NCBI GenBank assembly: GCA_051453625.1
Contig: JBOZIK010000001.1
Location: 223,933,921 to 223,976,035, forward strand
Direction: 5' to 3'
Length of the DNA stretch: 42,115 nt
Source: Welwitschia mirabilis
Taxonomy: Eukaryota; Gnetophyta; Gnetopsida; Welwitschiales
Part shown: in pieces, positions 10,987 to 21,440 of the stretch
How the letters are laid out: each line of letters begins with the position of its first letter
Position numbering within the stretch: position 1 is the first letter of the stretch
Program-made: the position numbers and the translations under genes
Notes under the pieces: generated by a model
What the model saw: the letters and a program-made list of their open reading frames with translations, nothing else
What the model was told of the DNA's origin: nothing
Database searches by the model: none

Positions 10987-11198
10987 AAATCTTTGAAGGC
11001 AAATTTGGAGCAATTATGAAAGTGGATCCTCTAAATTTAAATGAAACAGGGATGATGTTAATATGCTTTTACACATTATTAGATATTGAAATCACTAAAA
11101 CCCTAAGAAATTTTGAAATTTTCCATAGATTTAGAAATAATAAAGTAGACGTTGAGCATGAAAATATTTCCTCACCACATATACATTGCTTTATCTAA
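10987..11198 (+). pseudogene. LINE ORF1-like fragment (DUF4283/zf-CCHC_4 style)
   Basis: An open stretch reads FEGKFGAIMKVDPLNLNETG, then CFYTLLDIEITKTLRNFEIF. In plant LINE ORF1 proteins a Gly-x-Val-Asp strand is followed by an Arg-rich strand and a DITKPL motif before a CCHC knuckle; IEITKTL matches that position. No zinc knuckle is visible downstream, where instead a Lys-rich region begins (about 11.35-11.75 kb). ORF1 would bind element RNA. The similarity is moderate and the surrounding frame is broken. Confidence 0.45.
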
Positions 11199-12079
11199 AG
11201 CATTTTAAGAAATTTTTTCTTAAACTAAAATAAACCTATTTAGGAAATATGGAGAAAAGGTCATGTTCTAGAATAATGTAAAATAGTACAATTTTAGAGT
11301 TATGGAAAATTTAGGTATGTGATAGTTACTTGCAAAATGAAAAAAAATCAAGAAGAATTTTAAATAGTTAATACAATAAGAAAAGTAGAAACTATAACTA
11401 AATCAGTAGATGGAGATAAGAAGAAAACTCAATTGAACCCAAAGAAAAAAGAGTAGGGGATTATATCCTAATTGAATTTAAAGAAGATTAAAAAAATAAG
11501 AAGAATAAGAGAAAACAACCCCAAAATAGGTACTTACCATTAAAGAGTAATGAATTAGACTATTCATAGTTGGATTTACATTTTGAAAGCAAGGAGGAAT
11601 AGGTATAGGAAAAGAAAATTAGGAAGATCATTAGTAGCAAAAGAAGGGAAGAAGAAAGTTGTAAAAAACATAACAAATAGGTCTTTATTTTTTTTAAGAT
11701 GAAAATAAAGCCCCTAAAACAAAAAAGTAAATGAATATCTTGAGCTAGAATATTCAAGACATGTAGGGTTCCTTGAACTTAAAAGCCTTAGAGTAATTTA
11801 GTCAAAATCATAGAATAGAAATAATAAGTATTTAAGAAAGTAAACTTCAAAAAGTGGAGTTTCTAAATAAGTTTTAAAAACTAGATATTAAATAGATCCC
11901 AAGATATTATAAGACAAGTAAAACTTTAATGGTAATTAACAAGAATGTATAGTATAAGAAAGTACAAAGAAATAGATGGTACTAGCTCTTATCCCTAGAA
12001 GACTATATCTTGATGAATATTTATAGTCTTCAACATTTAGGTAAAAAAGTTATGCTATTAAACAAGATCCAAGAAAAGA

Positions 12080-12358
12080 TTAGAAATTTGAACTACATCA
12101 TAATTATTTAATTCAATGAGATGCTTTTTGAATGGGAAAAAAATAGGAAGAAGAGAAATAGAGTTCAATAAGAGTGGGAGGCTAAAGGACTTGATTAACA
12201 TGATGGATATAGTGGATTTTATTCATGATGAAATTTATTTATGCTTGTATTACTATGTATATTATGAGTTTGAGAAAGATCATCCTAAGGATACAAATCT
12301 TGTGAAGCTAAATCCAACTTTTCCAAATATAAAACTAGGACTTTCCTTTATAATATAG
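12080..12358 (+). pseudogene. LINE endonuclease (EEP-type) fragment
   Basis: A broken FNEM (about 12109-12120) is followed, after a frameshift, by an open frame from 12116: LNGKKIGRREIEFNKSGR, then LKDLINMMDIVDF. Plant LINE endonucleases have GDFNE, a KxGG stretch and a helix ending in a variant of FINxxGLxDL; the order and spacing agree. The Asp of GDFNE is not preserved. The enzyme would nick target DNA to prime reverse transcription; this fragment is non-functional. Its location between ORF1-like and RT parts supports the call. Confidence 0.55.
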
Positions 12359-12359
12359 T

Positions 12360-13870
12360 TCCATTATCATTCTTTCCAAGGGATAAATATAGTAGAAAAG
12401 TAGTCAAATATGCATAACTATCATAGAGATATTTAGTATTATAAAAGAGTATTATTGATTAATAAATTGATTTGGGAATGACGCATAACTCTAAGAATCT
12501 AGCATGAACACAATAATAATGGCATGATTGTTTATAATAATAGATTTTCTCTATGGTTAATTTAGAAAAATCGTGTGAAGCTATCATTCAAGATCAAGCA
12601 TGGTGATATAATCTCATTCATTACATAAGTGTTGGTGAAGACTCCAAGTTACCTAATATTTCATAGCTTACTTTATAAACATGAAAAGTGTGAAATCATC
12701 TTAAAGATCATCAAATTTTAGATAAACTATGGACTAAGATAACTACATAATTTACCACTCATAAATTTATAAAATCATAAAATAATTTAATCTAAATCAA
12801 GCATTAAAAATATGGAAAAGCATACATACTTGACATCAAGAAACTAAATTAAAGAAATTTTAACTCTTTATTACAATAATAAAATAAAGTCTATATAATA
12901 GTGAAATACTCAAGCCAATATTTAAAATGTCATGCTAGCCATAAGGGCTAGCTCATTTTTAAAGAAAATGATTTAGAAAGAAGACATGTTTAGATCTCCT
13001 CTTAATTCAAAAATATTATGAACAAATAGCATATGTCAAGATGTTCAAACATAAAATTCAAGTGCCCTTTTATAGGCTAAAATATAGGTGTAGAATTAGA
13101 GTTTTGAAATTTTTGCAATTTTAAATAATTTTAGATGTGTCACAGTCACTTCAATGAATACAATATGCCATAAGTCTAAAAATATAAAAATGAGCTCAAT
13201 ATTAGTATTTTAACTTGTGTTACCATTAGTTCCTACTAATTTTCCCATTAAATCCTACTGGAACCACTAATTTTCTAATGATTTTATTATGAGATTTTGG
13301 ATTATGCTTCAACCTCCTATTAAAGACTAAAATGTTTAATGATAAAGGTAGAATGTTAGTTTTTTATGACTTTAATTACATAGATTAAGGTAAATTAATA
13401 AAACTATAAGAATTAGAACTTGATTATGTTAAATTTTCCTTAATTAGTTAAAATAAATGTGAATTTTTACATGTTGTTAGATTTGATTTTGTAGAATATG
13501 TAATTCATTAGGTTTAAGAGAAGGAAAGGCCATATAAAATCTTTTACGAGATAGATAAAGCATTTATTTCATTAAATACAGCTAAAATAGAGAACTAGAT
13601 ATTTGAAGAAGAGGGTTGATCATGTTTAGATCATAGACACTTAATTCTGTATTCACAAATAAAATAAAATAGGAAAACATATTTCACTTTTAAGAATAAT
13701 TAATAGGAGGGGAGGAGGTGGGGAACTTCATAAGGTAGAGGTAGTAGGTTGACATTAGAATATTCATGTAATATTTATAGCAAAATTTATAAAAGATTAA
13801 GTTCTAGCCAAAAGAATGGTAAAAAGAGTGGCAAGTAAAAATAAATAGAAAGGAGTTCTTAAAGTTTGAA
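12360..13870. other. Unassigned spacer inside the LINE relic, possible inserted DNA
   Basis: Nothing LINE-like is seen here apart from weak Lys-rich coding at the right end. On the minus strand CCTATAAAAGGGCACTTGAA (about 13065-13084) looks like a plant TATA box, and a hairpin lies at 12934-12952. The excess length relative to a normal LINE suggests that another element's fragment is inserted, but I found no terminal repeats or target duplication. Confidence 0.4.
12934..12952. repeat. Short hairpin (7-bp stem, 5-base loop)
   Basis: GCTAGCC-ATAAG-GGCTAGC. Locally GC-rich in an otherwise A+T-rich region. No U-run follows on either strand, and in a eukaryotic context a terminator role is not expected. 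Confidence 0.7.
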
Positions 13871-13879
13871 ATCATGGAA

Positions 13880-15014
13880 TTATAGAAAAAGCATAAGATG
13901 GAAGAGGACCTTCAAGAAGAAGAATGGAAAAAGTTATGAAACTATATAATATTTAAAAATAAGAAAAAATATATTAGATATAAAAAGCCTACATAAACTA
14001 GTTAAAAGATGAAGATAAACAAACTAAATTTTTCTCTTCATATGGTAAGCCAAAGAAGATATTCCAACATGATTAGTTGAGTAATTTAGAATAACCTAAT
14101 GTATCAAACCAATTGGGTCGACAAGGCTTTACTTAAAAGAATGTAAAATCTATGGATGAAAAGAGAAAAAATAGAAAAATTTATGCTATGCCTTAGATCT
14201 TGGCGAGTGAATAAATCTCTACTAATAGTAGAAACGAATGAGGTCTAGAAAGTTCTAAGAAAAGAAAGATAAATTGTAGGATAGGCATTGATGGATGAAT
14301 GATGGAGTTTTATAAAAATTATTTATAAATCCTAAGTGAATTAGTAAAGAGTCCTTTAACAAATCATTAGAATTGGACTCAATCACATAATCGTAGAGTA
14401 ACACACATATAATTATCATTCCAAAAAACTACAAAATTTTATATGATTAAGATTTTAGACCTCCAAGGATATGTAATTATTTACAAACTTTTTTCAAATA
14501 TTTTAGTGAGTAGAATCAAAGCCTATTTGCATAAGGTGATTCATCTAAATCAAGTAGGTCTTTTTGGAGAATAGAAGCATTTTAAATTTCAATCATGAAA
14601 TTTTTCAGTCTTGTCATACAAAGAATGCAAGTTCTTGTGCCTTAAATTTTTTAATAAGAAAACTATATGATAGTATTTCTGAGAGTTTATTTAGGCATAT
14701 CTTGTATACCAAAGTGTTTCTAATACAATTTATAAATATGATAACTTAAATGCAAGTCTCTTCTAGATTACAATTTGAAGATTAACTAAAGAGTTCATAG
14801 ATTCTGTAGCATTAGTAAGGATATTAGGAAGAGTAATCCCCTCTTACCATATCTTTTTATTATAATTTATAATATGTTATAAGACTATGTAGTTAATAAA
14901 GAACGATGGAACATACACTTACATGACATGTAAATTAGGTGCAATCATTTCATAGATGATTCAAGAATTTTTTCTAAGGATAACATGCAAGAAATCTTTA
15001 CCATTAAGACATTG
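13880..15014 (+). pseudogene. LINE reverse transcriptase pseudogene
   Basis: In order: LKDEDKQTKFFSSYGKPKK at about 13.98-14.06 kb (plant LINE motif WLKEGDRNTKFFH); GIDGXMMEFYKNY near 14.29 (usual GPDGFxxEFY); IIIPKN...DFRP near 14.42-14.47 (usual LIPKxxxxxxxxDFRPISL); KAYLHKVIHLNQVGLFG near 14.52-14.56 (usual ISPNQ.AFVPGR); SNPLLPYLF near 14.83-14.86 (usual GDPLSPYLF); and HFIDDSRIFSKDN near 14.95-14.98, the catalytic FADD box, with the double Asp kept. Frameshifts and TAA/TAG codons break the frame, and a 10-N gap ends it. This enzyme would perform target-primed reverse transcription. The order of six motifs makes the call firm; the C-terminal part is missing. Confidence 0.85.
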
Positions 15015-15024
15015 NNNNNNNNNN
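15015..15024. other. Assembly gap, 10 N
   Basis: Short gap just after the catalytic motif of the LINE RT. The 200 bases after it carry no recognisable LINE sequence. Confidence 1.
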
Positions 15025-15223
15025 TTGGCTAGTAAAAGATTAGATCATAATTTACTAATACTTAGGTTATTCTTTAGTTAGTAATTGAAACATCCTTAAT
15101 AATAAGAATTAAAAATGATAAATATTTTACTTAAGGATACTGATATTCAAATGGAAATAAATAGCATCATAAGAAGAGATAATTAAAAAATTAGAGAAGA
15201 CATGAAACTTCAAAATGCTATTT

Positions 15224-15228
15224 TTCTT
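15224..15228 (+). repeat. Candidate 5-bp target-site duplication, left copy (TTCTT)
   Basis: TTCTT precedes the 5-prime LTR; TTATT follows the 3-prime LTR at 25743-25747. Four of five bases match. Copia elements make 5-bp target duplications, so this pair supports the LTR ends as placed, although T-rich pentamers are common here. Confidence 0.55.
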
Positions 15229-15463
15229 TATTGGCAAAATCCTAGTTTTCATGATGTCACTTGTCTAATGCAATGCGTTTTGTGTGCATATAATAGATTG
15301 AAGACATCTGTCAAGTTAACAGAATACTTCAAGTGCAAACAAAGGTCATTGATTAAAAATCGAACTTTAAGTTATCAAATAATATTTATAAAAAATACTC
15401 ATCATGCTATAAGAATAGATATGATCTATTTTAAATCTTATCACGTTTAAAAAAAGTCAACAA

Positions 15464-15849
15464 TAAACATCTATGAAGTGGAAGATGTTTATTCTTGATA
15501 GATGTCTACCAAGTAGAAGATGTATATGCTAATTTAAACCTATAACTAAAGAAATGTGTCTATTAATAAAAATACGTCTATTTTTAATGCACCAATGAAA
15601 GACATCTATCAAGTGAGATACATCTATGGTAAACTAAAATAGGTGATAATTTTTACTAACAAGATGATAATGATGATTTAACATTTTCTAGGGAAATAGA
15701 TATGTTATGCACAATGATTTCTTAATGATAAATTATCAAATAAATATTATTTCAAATATTGTTAAAATCTAAGTAGTTTTACCATAGATGTCTATCTCAT
15801 AGAAGATATCTACTTGAGAAAGACATCTATCATAATGTAGATGTCTATT
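15464..15849 (+). repeat. Cluster of AGATGTCT/AGACATCT palindromic words in the 5-prime LTR
   Basis: Words such as GAAGATGTTTATTC, GATGTCTACCAAGTAGAAG, GACATCTATCAAGTG, AGATGTCTATCTC and GACATCTATC...TAGATGTCTATT recur, often as pairs in opposite orientation with AAGTGGAAG-like links. The inferred unit is GACATCTATCAAGTGGAAG followed by ATGTCTAT. The 3-prime LTR shows the same words at 24.55-24.72 and 24.87-24.93 kb, so the array was present at insertion. Confidence 0.75.
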
Positions 15850-16386
15850 CTGAAAATCAACCTAAGAGAAAAATAACCATTGGAATATGAAAGCTAACTA
15901 CTTATAGAGGTTGGACAATATTTTAATTAATCCAAATGGTTATTTATTTATATTAACTAATTATAATACTTTAAAAGTATAAAAGATAATAAAGAATTAT
16001 TAAATAATAATTAATTAGAGCTACACATGTTGAAATCATTTAGAATTGATTAGCAGGCGTTGTTACTGAAGATATGTTATGATCTAAGCTCATCCACTAT
16101 GAAATCCTTGCTATTTAATTTAGTTAAGTTACTACATTAAAGAAGAAATCAATCTACTATACATGTCTCATTATTTTAGGCTTGTTCTTCCTTGACTTTG
16201 AGCTTTTGATACTTCATATTTGGACTATTTGATTTGTAGAATTTCTTATTCTAATCTTGATAATTTTATCTATAGCTTTATTTTTCTTGAGTTTCTTGCT
16301 TAGGAATTCCAAAGTGTAAGGAAATCCTTATATGGTTGTGATCCTTGAGATTTGACAAGTTCTTATGAGGACTTTTGGTTATTATT

Positions 16387-16552
16387 CTATTATAGTTCTT
16401 ATGGGGAAGAGAGTTCTACCTTAGGAGGGCATTTCATTTATATGTTAAGTTGGTGGTTCTTTAAAATCACTATTATAGTTCTTATGGGGAAGAGAGTTCT
16501 ACCTCATGAGGGCATTTTATTTATATGTTAGGTTAATGATTCTTTAAAATAA
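16387..16552 (+). repeat. 83-bp tandem duplication private to the 5-prime LTR
   Basis: Unit 1 starts CTATTATAGTTCTTATGGGG at 16387 and unit 2 the same way at 16470. Both run through GAGAGTTCTACCT, GAGGGCATTT and TTCTTTAAAAT. The 3-prime LTR has a single corresponding stretch (about 25.46-25.56 kb), so the duplication arose after insertion. It accounts for most of the length difference between the LTRs. Confidence 0.9.
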
Positions 16553-16741
16553 CTATTTATTACAGGTTAAGGATATCAAGAGGTGTAAAGAAAATTTACC
16601 CTTTATGTGTGGACGTACTCAAATTGTAGAACCATGTAATTTGGTAATATTTCTATTTGTAAATTCTTTATTCATTAGTTTTTTAAGTTTTTATTCATTG
16701 AATTCATTTACCCCTCCCCTTTGAGTTTGACAATTCTCAAG

Positions 16742-16755
16742 TGGTATCAAAGTAG
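16742..16755 (+). promoter_or_regulatory. Primer-binding site of the SIRE-like element
   Basis: TGGTATCAAAGTAGG lies two bases after the LTR end. It differs from the initiator Met-tRNA site TGGTATCAGAGC at two positions, G to A and C to T. It fixes the 5-prime LTR boundary. Confidence 0.85.
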
Positions 16756-16779
16756 GTACCCATAAGTATTAAGTAAACC

Positions 16780-17750
16780 ATGAAAGGGGTACTATTTAAT
16801 AGATCTCCACTCTTTGATGGATTAATCTATGCTTATTGGAAAATAAGAATGTAGCTGTACTTATGATCTTTCAAGTTTTAGATTTGGTAAAGCATTAAAA
16901 ATAGATAAATAAAGCCAGCAAATACCTTTATAAATACTACAATAAATATTTTCACTCAGACCGATCTTTGAAACAAATAGAAATATCAAGATAATGTAGC
17001 ATTTATGTATGATACAAAGGAAAAAAATTACTCTCCCTTCAGTCCCTACATTGAAAGAATTCATTCAGATAGCTAGATGTCAAAATACTAAGAAAACATA
17101 AAATGTCTTAAAAGGCACATATGAGGTAGCTTTAGTTGGTAATTAATCAAAGATCTCACTTTGGAAAAATGAGTTTGAAAATTTCAAGATGAATGATGGA
17201 AAAAGAGTGCATGAATACTATGTTAGGATCAACAACACTATAAATTTCATTCGTGAAATTGATGATGACCTACTAGAACCCAGGATAATTTAGAAAGTAG
17301 TTAGATCTCTAACTCCAAAGTAAAAACTAAAAAAACACTAATGGAAGAATCAAGAAATTTCAATATCATGAATATTAAAGAACTACAAAGTGCCTTGACA
17401 GCCTATGAAATGCACCATATCCAAGATGGTTTTATGAAAGAGAAGTACATACACTTAAGCAAAGTAAAGTCTTAAGATAAGAATCAAATTAAACAAGGAA
17501 AAAAAGGGAAAAAGAAGTTTTTGATTTAAATGATTTAGAAGATGATGTGTATAAAAAGTTATCTATAATCACAAGATGTGTCAAAAGGCTACTCTCACAG
17601 AAGAATAAAAGAAAAAATAACTACAACAAATCATTAGGATTACAAGAAAAAGTTAAGTCTTCATTTAGTTTATCTTCTAAGAATAATATATCTAGATTAG
17701 AATGTTAGATTTATAAAGGACAAGAACATTTAGCCTCAGAATGTCTTGAT
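16780..17750 (+). pseudogene. SIRE-like copia gag pseudogene
   Basis: From ATG 16780 the frame reads MKGVLFNRSPLFDGLIYAYW, matching the plant Gag opening PPxFDGxNYxYWKxRM. Later come FKMNDGKRVHEYYVRINN, the Gag region with the aromatic pair before a turn, then NIKELQSALTAYEMHHI (usual LxxLxGSLxxYE). A zinc-knuckle relic lies at about 17700-17746: Cys, a TAG stop, Ile, Tyr in place of the second Cys, then KGQEH and LASEC, with exact C-x2-C-x4-H-x4-C spacing. Gag would form the virus-like particle and package RNA. The coding is broken by several TAG/TAA codons at probable former Gln or Trp positions. Confidence 0.85.
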
Positions 17751-18549
17751 TCTAATTTATTATAGAGATAAGGATACAAGAAAGAGATTAAGAAAAATAA
17801 ATCCTTCTTCATAGATTGTAATGATGATTAATATGCCATAGAAGTGGATATATTAGATAAAGAAAGTACTTATTCCTCTTACATGGTTATTATTCACACT
17901 CTAATAAACAATAAAGAAGAAGTGAATGATTAAGAATTAGAAAGTGAATATAAAATAGGTATGAAACTTTAAGAAAGGTATGATTTAATTTCTAAAGGAT
18001 TTGTTAATTTGTAAAAATTTTGTTCTAAGATGAAGAAATTAATTCATAACTGTAAATGAGCTTATGAGTAAGAAAATAGTTCTTGTAATAAATTAGAAAA
18101 TGGAACTTAGTGCTTAAGGATGAGATCAAAAAACTAACATGTGAGTTGGAAAATCTTAAAAAGAAACTTATAGATGGAAATAGGGTCAATGAGAAATTTA
18201 TCAAAGGGAAGGATACATTAAGGATCATTGTTGAATAATGTAAGGATGCTAATGATAGAAGTGGCCTAAAATGCAATAAATTTTAGATAAGTACTTTAAC
18301 CTGATTCTTTGACAAGTGGAATTATAAGCTAAAGTATGACCATTTAGCATACATAAACAACATGACTTATTATCACTATGATAAATGTGATCATTATGAA
18401 TTTAATTGTCCATACAATCTAAGTAAAAGATACTATGGTAATAATGCCAAGAGGTCAAAGATATTAGTATAACATTTTGTGCAGATAAAGATAAATAAAA
18501 TGCAGGTTTTTAAATCAAGGCTATCTCTTCTAGCTTAAATGATATTATG

Positions 18550-18730
18550 AGCTATTAAAAAACATGCTTGGTACATAAATAGTGGATTCTCCAAGCATAT
18601 GAAAAGTCATAAATCTAGTTTTATGTATTTGATTCGGCAAGACAAAGGTGTTGTTACCTTGATGATAACACAAAGGCATTAATCAGAGGTTTTGAAACTA
18701 TTGGTAAAGATGAAATCCCTAGGTAAAAGA
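18550..18730 (+). pseudogene. SIRE-like copia protease pseudogene
   Basis: The frame reads AWYINSGFSKHMKSHKSSF, then KGVVTL. The copia protease active site is normally WYLDSGCSRHMTG; the catalytic Asp has become Asn (GAT to AAT) and Cys has become Phe. It sits between the gag zinc knuckle and the integrase, as in other copia elements. It would have matured the polyprotein and is inactive here. Confidence 0.8.
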
Positions 18731-18929
18731 TGTATTTTATATTAAATGTTTGAAACATAATTTACTTAGTATTAGTTAATTATGCAATGAAAAATTTTCT
18801 ATAAGTTTCATTAAAGATGATTGTATTATAAAGGAATGCAAAATAAATAAAATTTAATGCTCTAAACATAAGAAATAAAATCTATATGTCACTACATTAT
18901 AAGATATTTCTGACAAGGTACCATGTATT

Positions 18930-18939
18930 NNNNNNNNNN
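18930..18939. other. Assembly gap, 10 N
   Basis: Lies just before the integrase zinc-binding part. Open frames that cross it have no meaning beyond their visible residues. Confidence 1.
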
Positions 18940-18954
18940 TTAAATACTTTAGAT

Positions 18955-19830
18955 GATGTGATAATATGGCATAGGAATTTTGAACATGTAAAAAAGAACC
19001 ATTTAAAGAATTTTTCTATAAATGATATACTAATAGGTATAATTAAATTGCAAAATTTTAATGATTAAGTTTGTGAATCTTATTAAAAGAAAAAACAAAT
19101 GAGAGTAAGATTTTGTTAAACAAAATTCTATTACAATTAAAAGTTCTTTAGATCTCCTCTATCTTGATATTCTTGGTTTATCTCCTTTTGAAAATCTTAG
19201 TAAGAAAAGGTATTATTTAATTATTATTGATGATTATTCTCATTTTATATGGGTGGACTTCATTATATACAAAGATGATGCATTTGACATTCTTTTTAGA
19301 TTGTGTAACAGCTTATATAATTATAATTAATATAGGATTAAAATCATAATAAGTGATAATGGAAAATAATTTAAAAATGCTAGGATTAGGGACTTTTATA
19401 AGCAATTTGGCATATACCATAAATCCTGAGATTAAAAAACACAATAATAGAATGAAGTAGCATAAAGAAAGAATCAGGTGCTAAATGAGATAGAAAGGAC
19501 AATGATGCATAATTAATTAATTTCATATCACTTTTGGATAGAAGTCATTAACACTACTTATTATGTCTCTAACAGAGTTTTGGTAAGATGGCTCATCTTT
19601 AAAACTTCATATGAGCTATGGTTTGGTAAGAAACCCTGTATACATGAATTTCATGTTTTTAGTTTAAAATGTTTCATCTTGAATGAAAAAGATTATCTTA
19701 GATAATTTAACCTCAAGGTTGAGAGTGGTATATTTATAAGATGTTACATGATTAGTAAAGCCTAATAATTTTTCAACAAGAGAATATGAGTGACATAGGA
19801 AACTATAAATGTTAAAATTAATGGTACTAA
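18955..19830 (+). pseudogene. SIRE-like copia integrase pseudogene
   Basis: The zinc-binding part starts IIWHRNFEHVKKNHLKNFS (usual LWHxRxGHxxxxxLxxL) and continues VCESY, where a CxxC pair has lost one Cys to Tyr. The core reads IIDDYSHFIWVDFI with the first catalytic Asp, then IISDNGK with the second. The third acidic residue, from the usual QNGVVERKN, is a TAA stop (NEVA-stop-RKN). The C-terminal copia motif follows: FWIEVINTTYYVSNRVLVR, then TSYELWFGKKP and FHVFSLKCFILNEKDYLR. All these strings are in SIRE style. The enzyme would insert cDNA; this copy is dead. Confidence 0.9.
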
Positions 19831-20109
19831 TTTAACATTTTGTTATGTATAGGATTTACATGTATCCATACAAATTAAATAAGATATAGATACCTCACAT
19901 GCATAATAAGATAGTAAAGAGGACAAGGAAGAAGAGCCTACAAAAAAATCTTATCATAAATTAAAAAATTAAAGAAAAGTAACTTAATAAGCAACATAAG
20001 AGGAAGTTCATATGATAATATATAATTAAGAAGTAGCACTAAGGAGTTTTGTGGATATGCAACATACATCTTGTAAGTGGCACCTAAGAACTTCAAGGAA
20101 GTAGAAAGT

Positions 20110-20800
20110 GATAAAATTTGGATGATAAATATGTAAAAAGAGTTAAATAAATTTGAAATATGTAATGTTTATAAGTTAGTTCCAAGGCCATTAGACAAAC
20201 TAGTAATAGGCATAAAAAGGTTATTTAGAAGTAAAGTAGATGAAATTGGAAATTTGATTAGAAATAAGCCAATACTAGTAGCCAAAGAATACAACCAATA
20301 ATAAGGAATTAACTTTAAGAAAGCCTTTGCACTAGTAGAATACACAGAGTTAATCTAAATGCTTCTAGCATCTACATGTGTCAAAGGGTTTAATCTCTAT
20401 CAAATGGATGTCAGGAATTCCTTCTTAAATGGAGTTCTACAAAAATAAATATATTTTAAGCAACCTAAATGTTTTATTAATTCTTCTAATGTTAGATTAT
20501 TTATTAAAATTGATGGAAATGATTTCATATTGTATAAATCTATGTAAAAGATATTATATTTAGTGCTACTGATGGGTTGTTGTGCAATATGTTTACTAAG
20601 ATAATGCAAGATAAATTTGAAATAAGCCTCATGGGAGAAGTAAGAAACTTCTTGGGTCTATAAGTTATGGAATTTAGATAAGGTACATTCATTTTTTAAA
20701 TTAAGTACATTAATAATTTATTAATAAAATATGGATTACAGGATTGTAAGGCAAAGGATATACCTATGAACCAAAGGCACTAAATTAGACAAAGATGAAC
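20110..20800 (+). pseudogene. SIRE-like copia reverse transcriptase pseudogene
   Basis: Recognisable blocks: LVPRPLDKLVIGIKRLFRSK (slot of VPRPxxxxxIGTRWVFRNK), VDEIGNLIRNKPILVAKEYN, then LYQMDVRNSFLNGVLQ with the motif A Asp kept, and YFKQPKCF. The ALYGLKQAPRAWY stretch that should follow is missing. The catalytic YVDDIIF box appears as YVKDIIFSATDG at 20541-20565, with one Asp changed to Lys. MQDKFEISLMGEVRNFLGL and DIPMN continue the family pattern. The enzyme is both internally deleted and catalytically mutated. Confidence 0.9.
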
Positions 20801-21440
20801 ATGGTAATAAGATTGATCAAAGTTTGTATAATTGTATAGTTGATAGTTTGCTTTATATTATTACTAGTAGGCCATATATCTTATTAAGTGCAACCATTTA
20901 TGCTTATTATTAAAGTAATCTTAGATAATCACATCTTACTATTGTTAAGAGAATATTTCATTATTTAAAACACACTACTAACTAGGTCCTTTGGTACTCA
21001 AAGGACTCTTACCTTAATCTAGTTGGGTATTGTGATGTAAATTAGGTAGGTTGCAAGAACAATAAAAGAAGCATAAGTGGAAGTTTCTACCTAGTGGGAC
21101 AATGTCTAGTATTATGGAACAAAAAGAAGCAAAATTTAACTACTCTCTTAACTACTAAAATTGAGTACATTATTGTTAGAATTTGTGGTGCATAAGTGCT
21201 TTAGATGAGGCACACATTGAAAAATTTTAGGCTAAAAATAGAGTACATACTAATTTATTTCAATACAAAAGTAAGATTAACATATCTGATAACCCTATCT
21301 AATAGTCCAAAATAAAATAGATTGAAATTAGAAATCATGTTCTCTAGCAACATGTAAAAAACAAAGATATTACATTAGAGTATGCTAATATAGAGGATCA
21401 ATTTCCTAGTGTATTCACAAGTCATCAAGTAAAAAAAGTT
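20800..21440 (+). pseudogene. SIRE-like copia RNase H pseudogene
   Basis: Blocks read DQSLYNCIVDSLLYIITSRP (usual YRGMIGSLLYLTASRPD), SHLTIVKRIFHYLKHTTN, LVGYCDVN (usual GYSDADxAG, Asp changed to Asn), SGSFYLVGQCLVLWNKKKQN, then TTKIEYI (usual STAEAEYIA). The end resembles HVEKGDICLEFV...LADIFTK. The order is that of plant copia RNase H. TAG/TAA codons break the frame several times. Confidence 0.88.

Larger units (their letters stand above)
10580..15228 (+). mobile_element. Decayed plant L1-like LINE, truncated by the SIRE-like insertion
   Basis: Three blocks occur in LINE order on the + strand: an ORF1-like fragment (about 10.99-11.20 kb), an endonuclease-like fragment (12.08-12.36) and a well supported RT (13.88-15.01). 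The distance from endonuclease to RT palm is about 2.2 kb, several hundred bases more than I would expect for a plant LINE, so extra DNA probably sits at 12.4-13.8 kb. The relic ends at the 5-prime LTR of the copia element at 15229. I could not recognise its C-terminal part or a poly-A tail beyond 25747. The left boundary is a guess. The element is full of stops and frameshifts. Confidence 0.75.
15229..16739 (+). repeat. 5-prime LTR of the SIRE-like element
   Basis: Starts TATTGGCAAAATCCTAG (ancestral TG read as TA) and ends GACAATTCTCA just before the PBS. It aligns along its whole length with 24309-25742. It is 77 bp longer, largely because of a private 83-bp tandem duplication (16387-16552). 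Repeated AGATGTCT/AGACATCT words occupy about 15.46-15.64 and 15.78-15.85 kb. The LTR would carry promoter, R region and polyadenylation signals, which I did not map. Confidence 0.9.

Noticed and set aside
12934-12952. Rho-independent terminator-like hairpin
   Set aside because: No T-run follows, and the surroundings are eukaryotic.
18025-18276. 83-codon minus-strand open frame
   Set aside because: Antisense to the SIRE-like gag-protease region; no domain.
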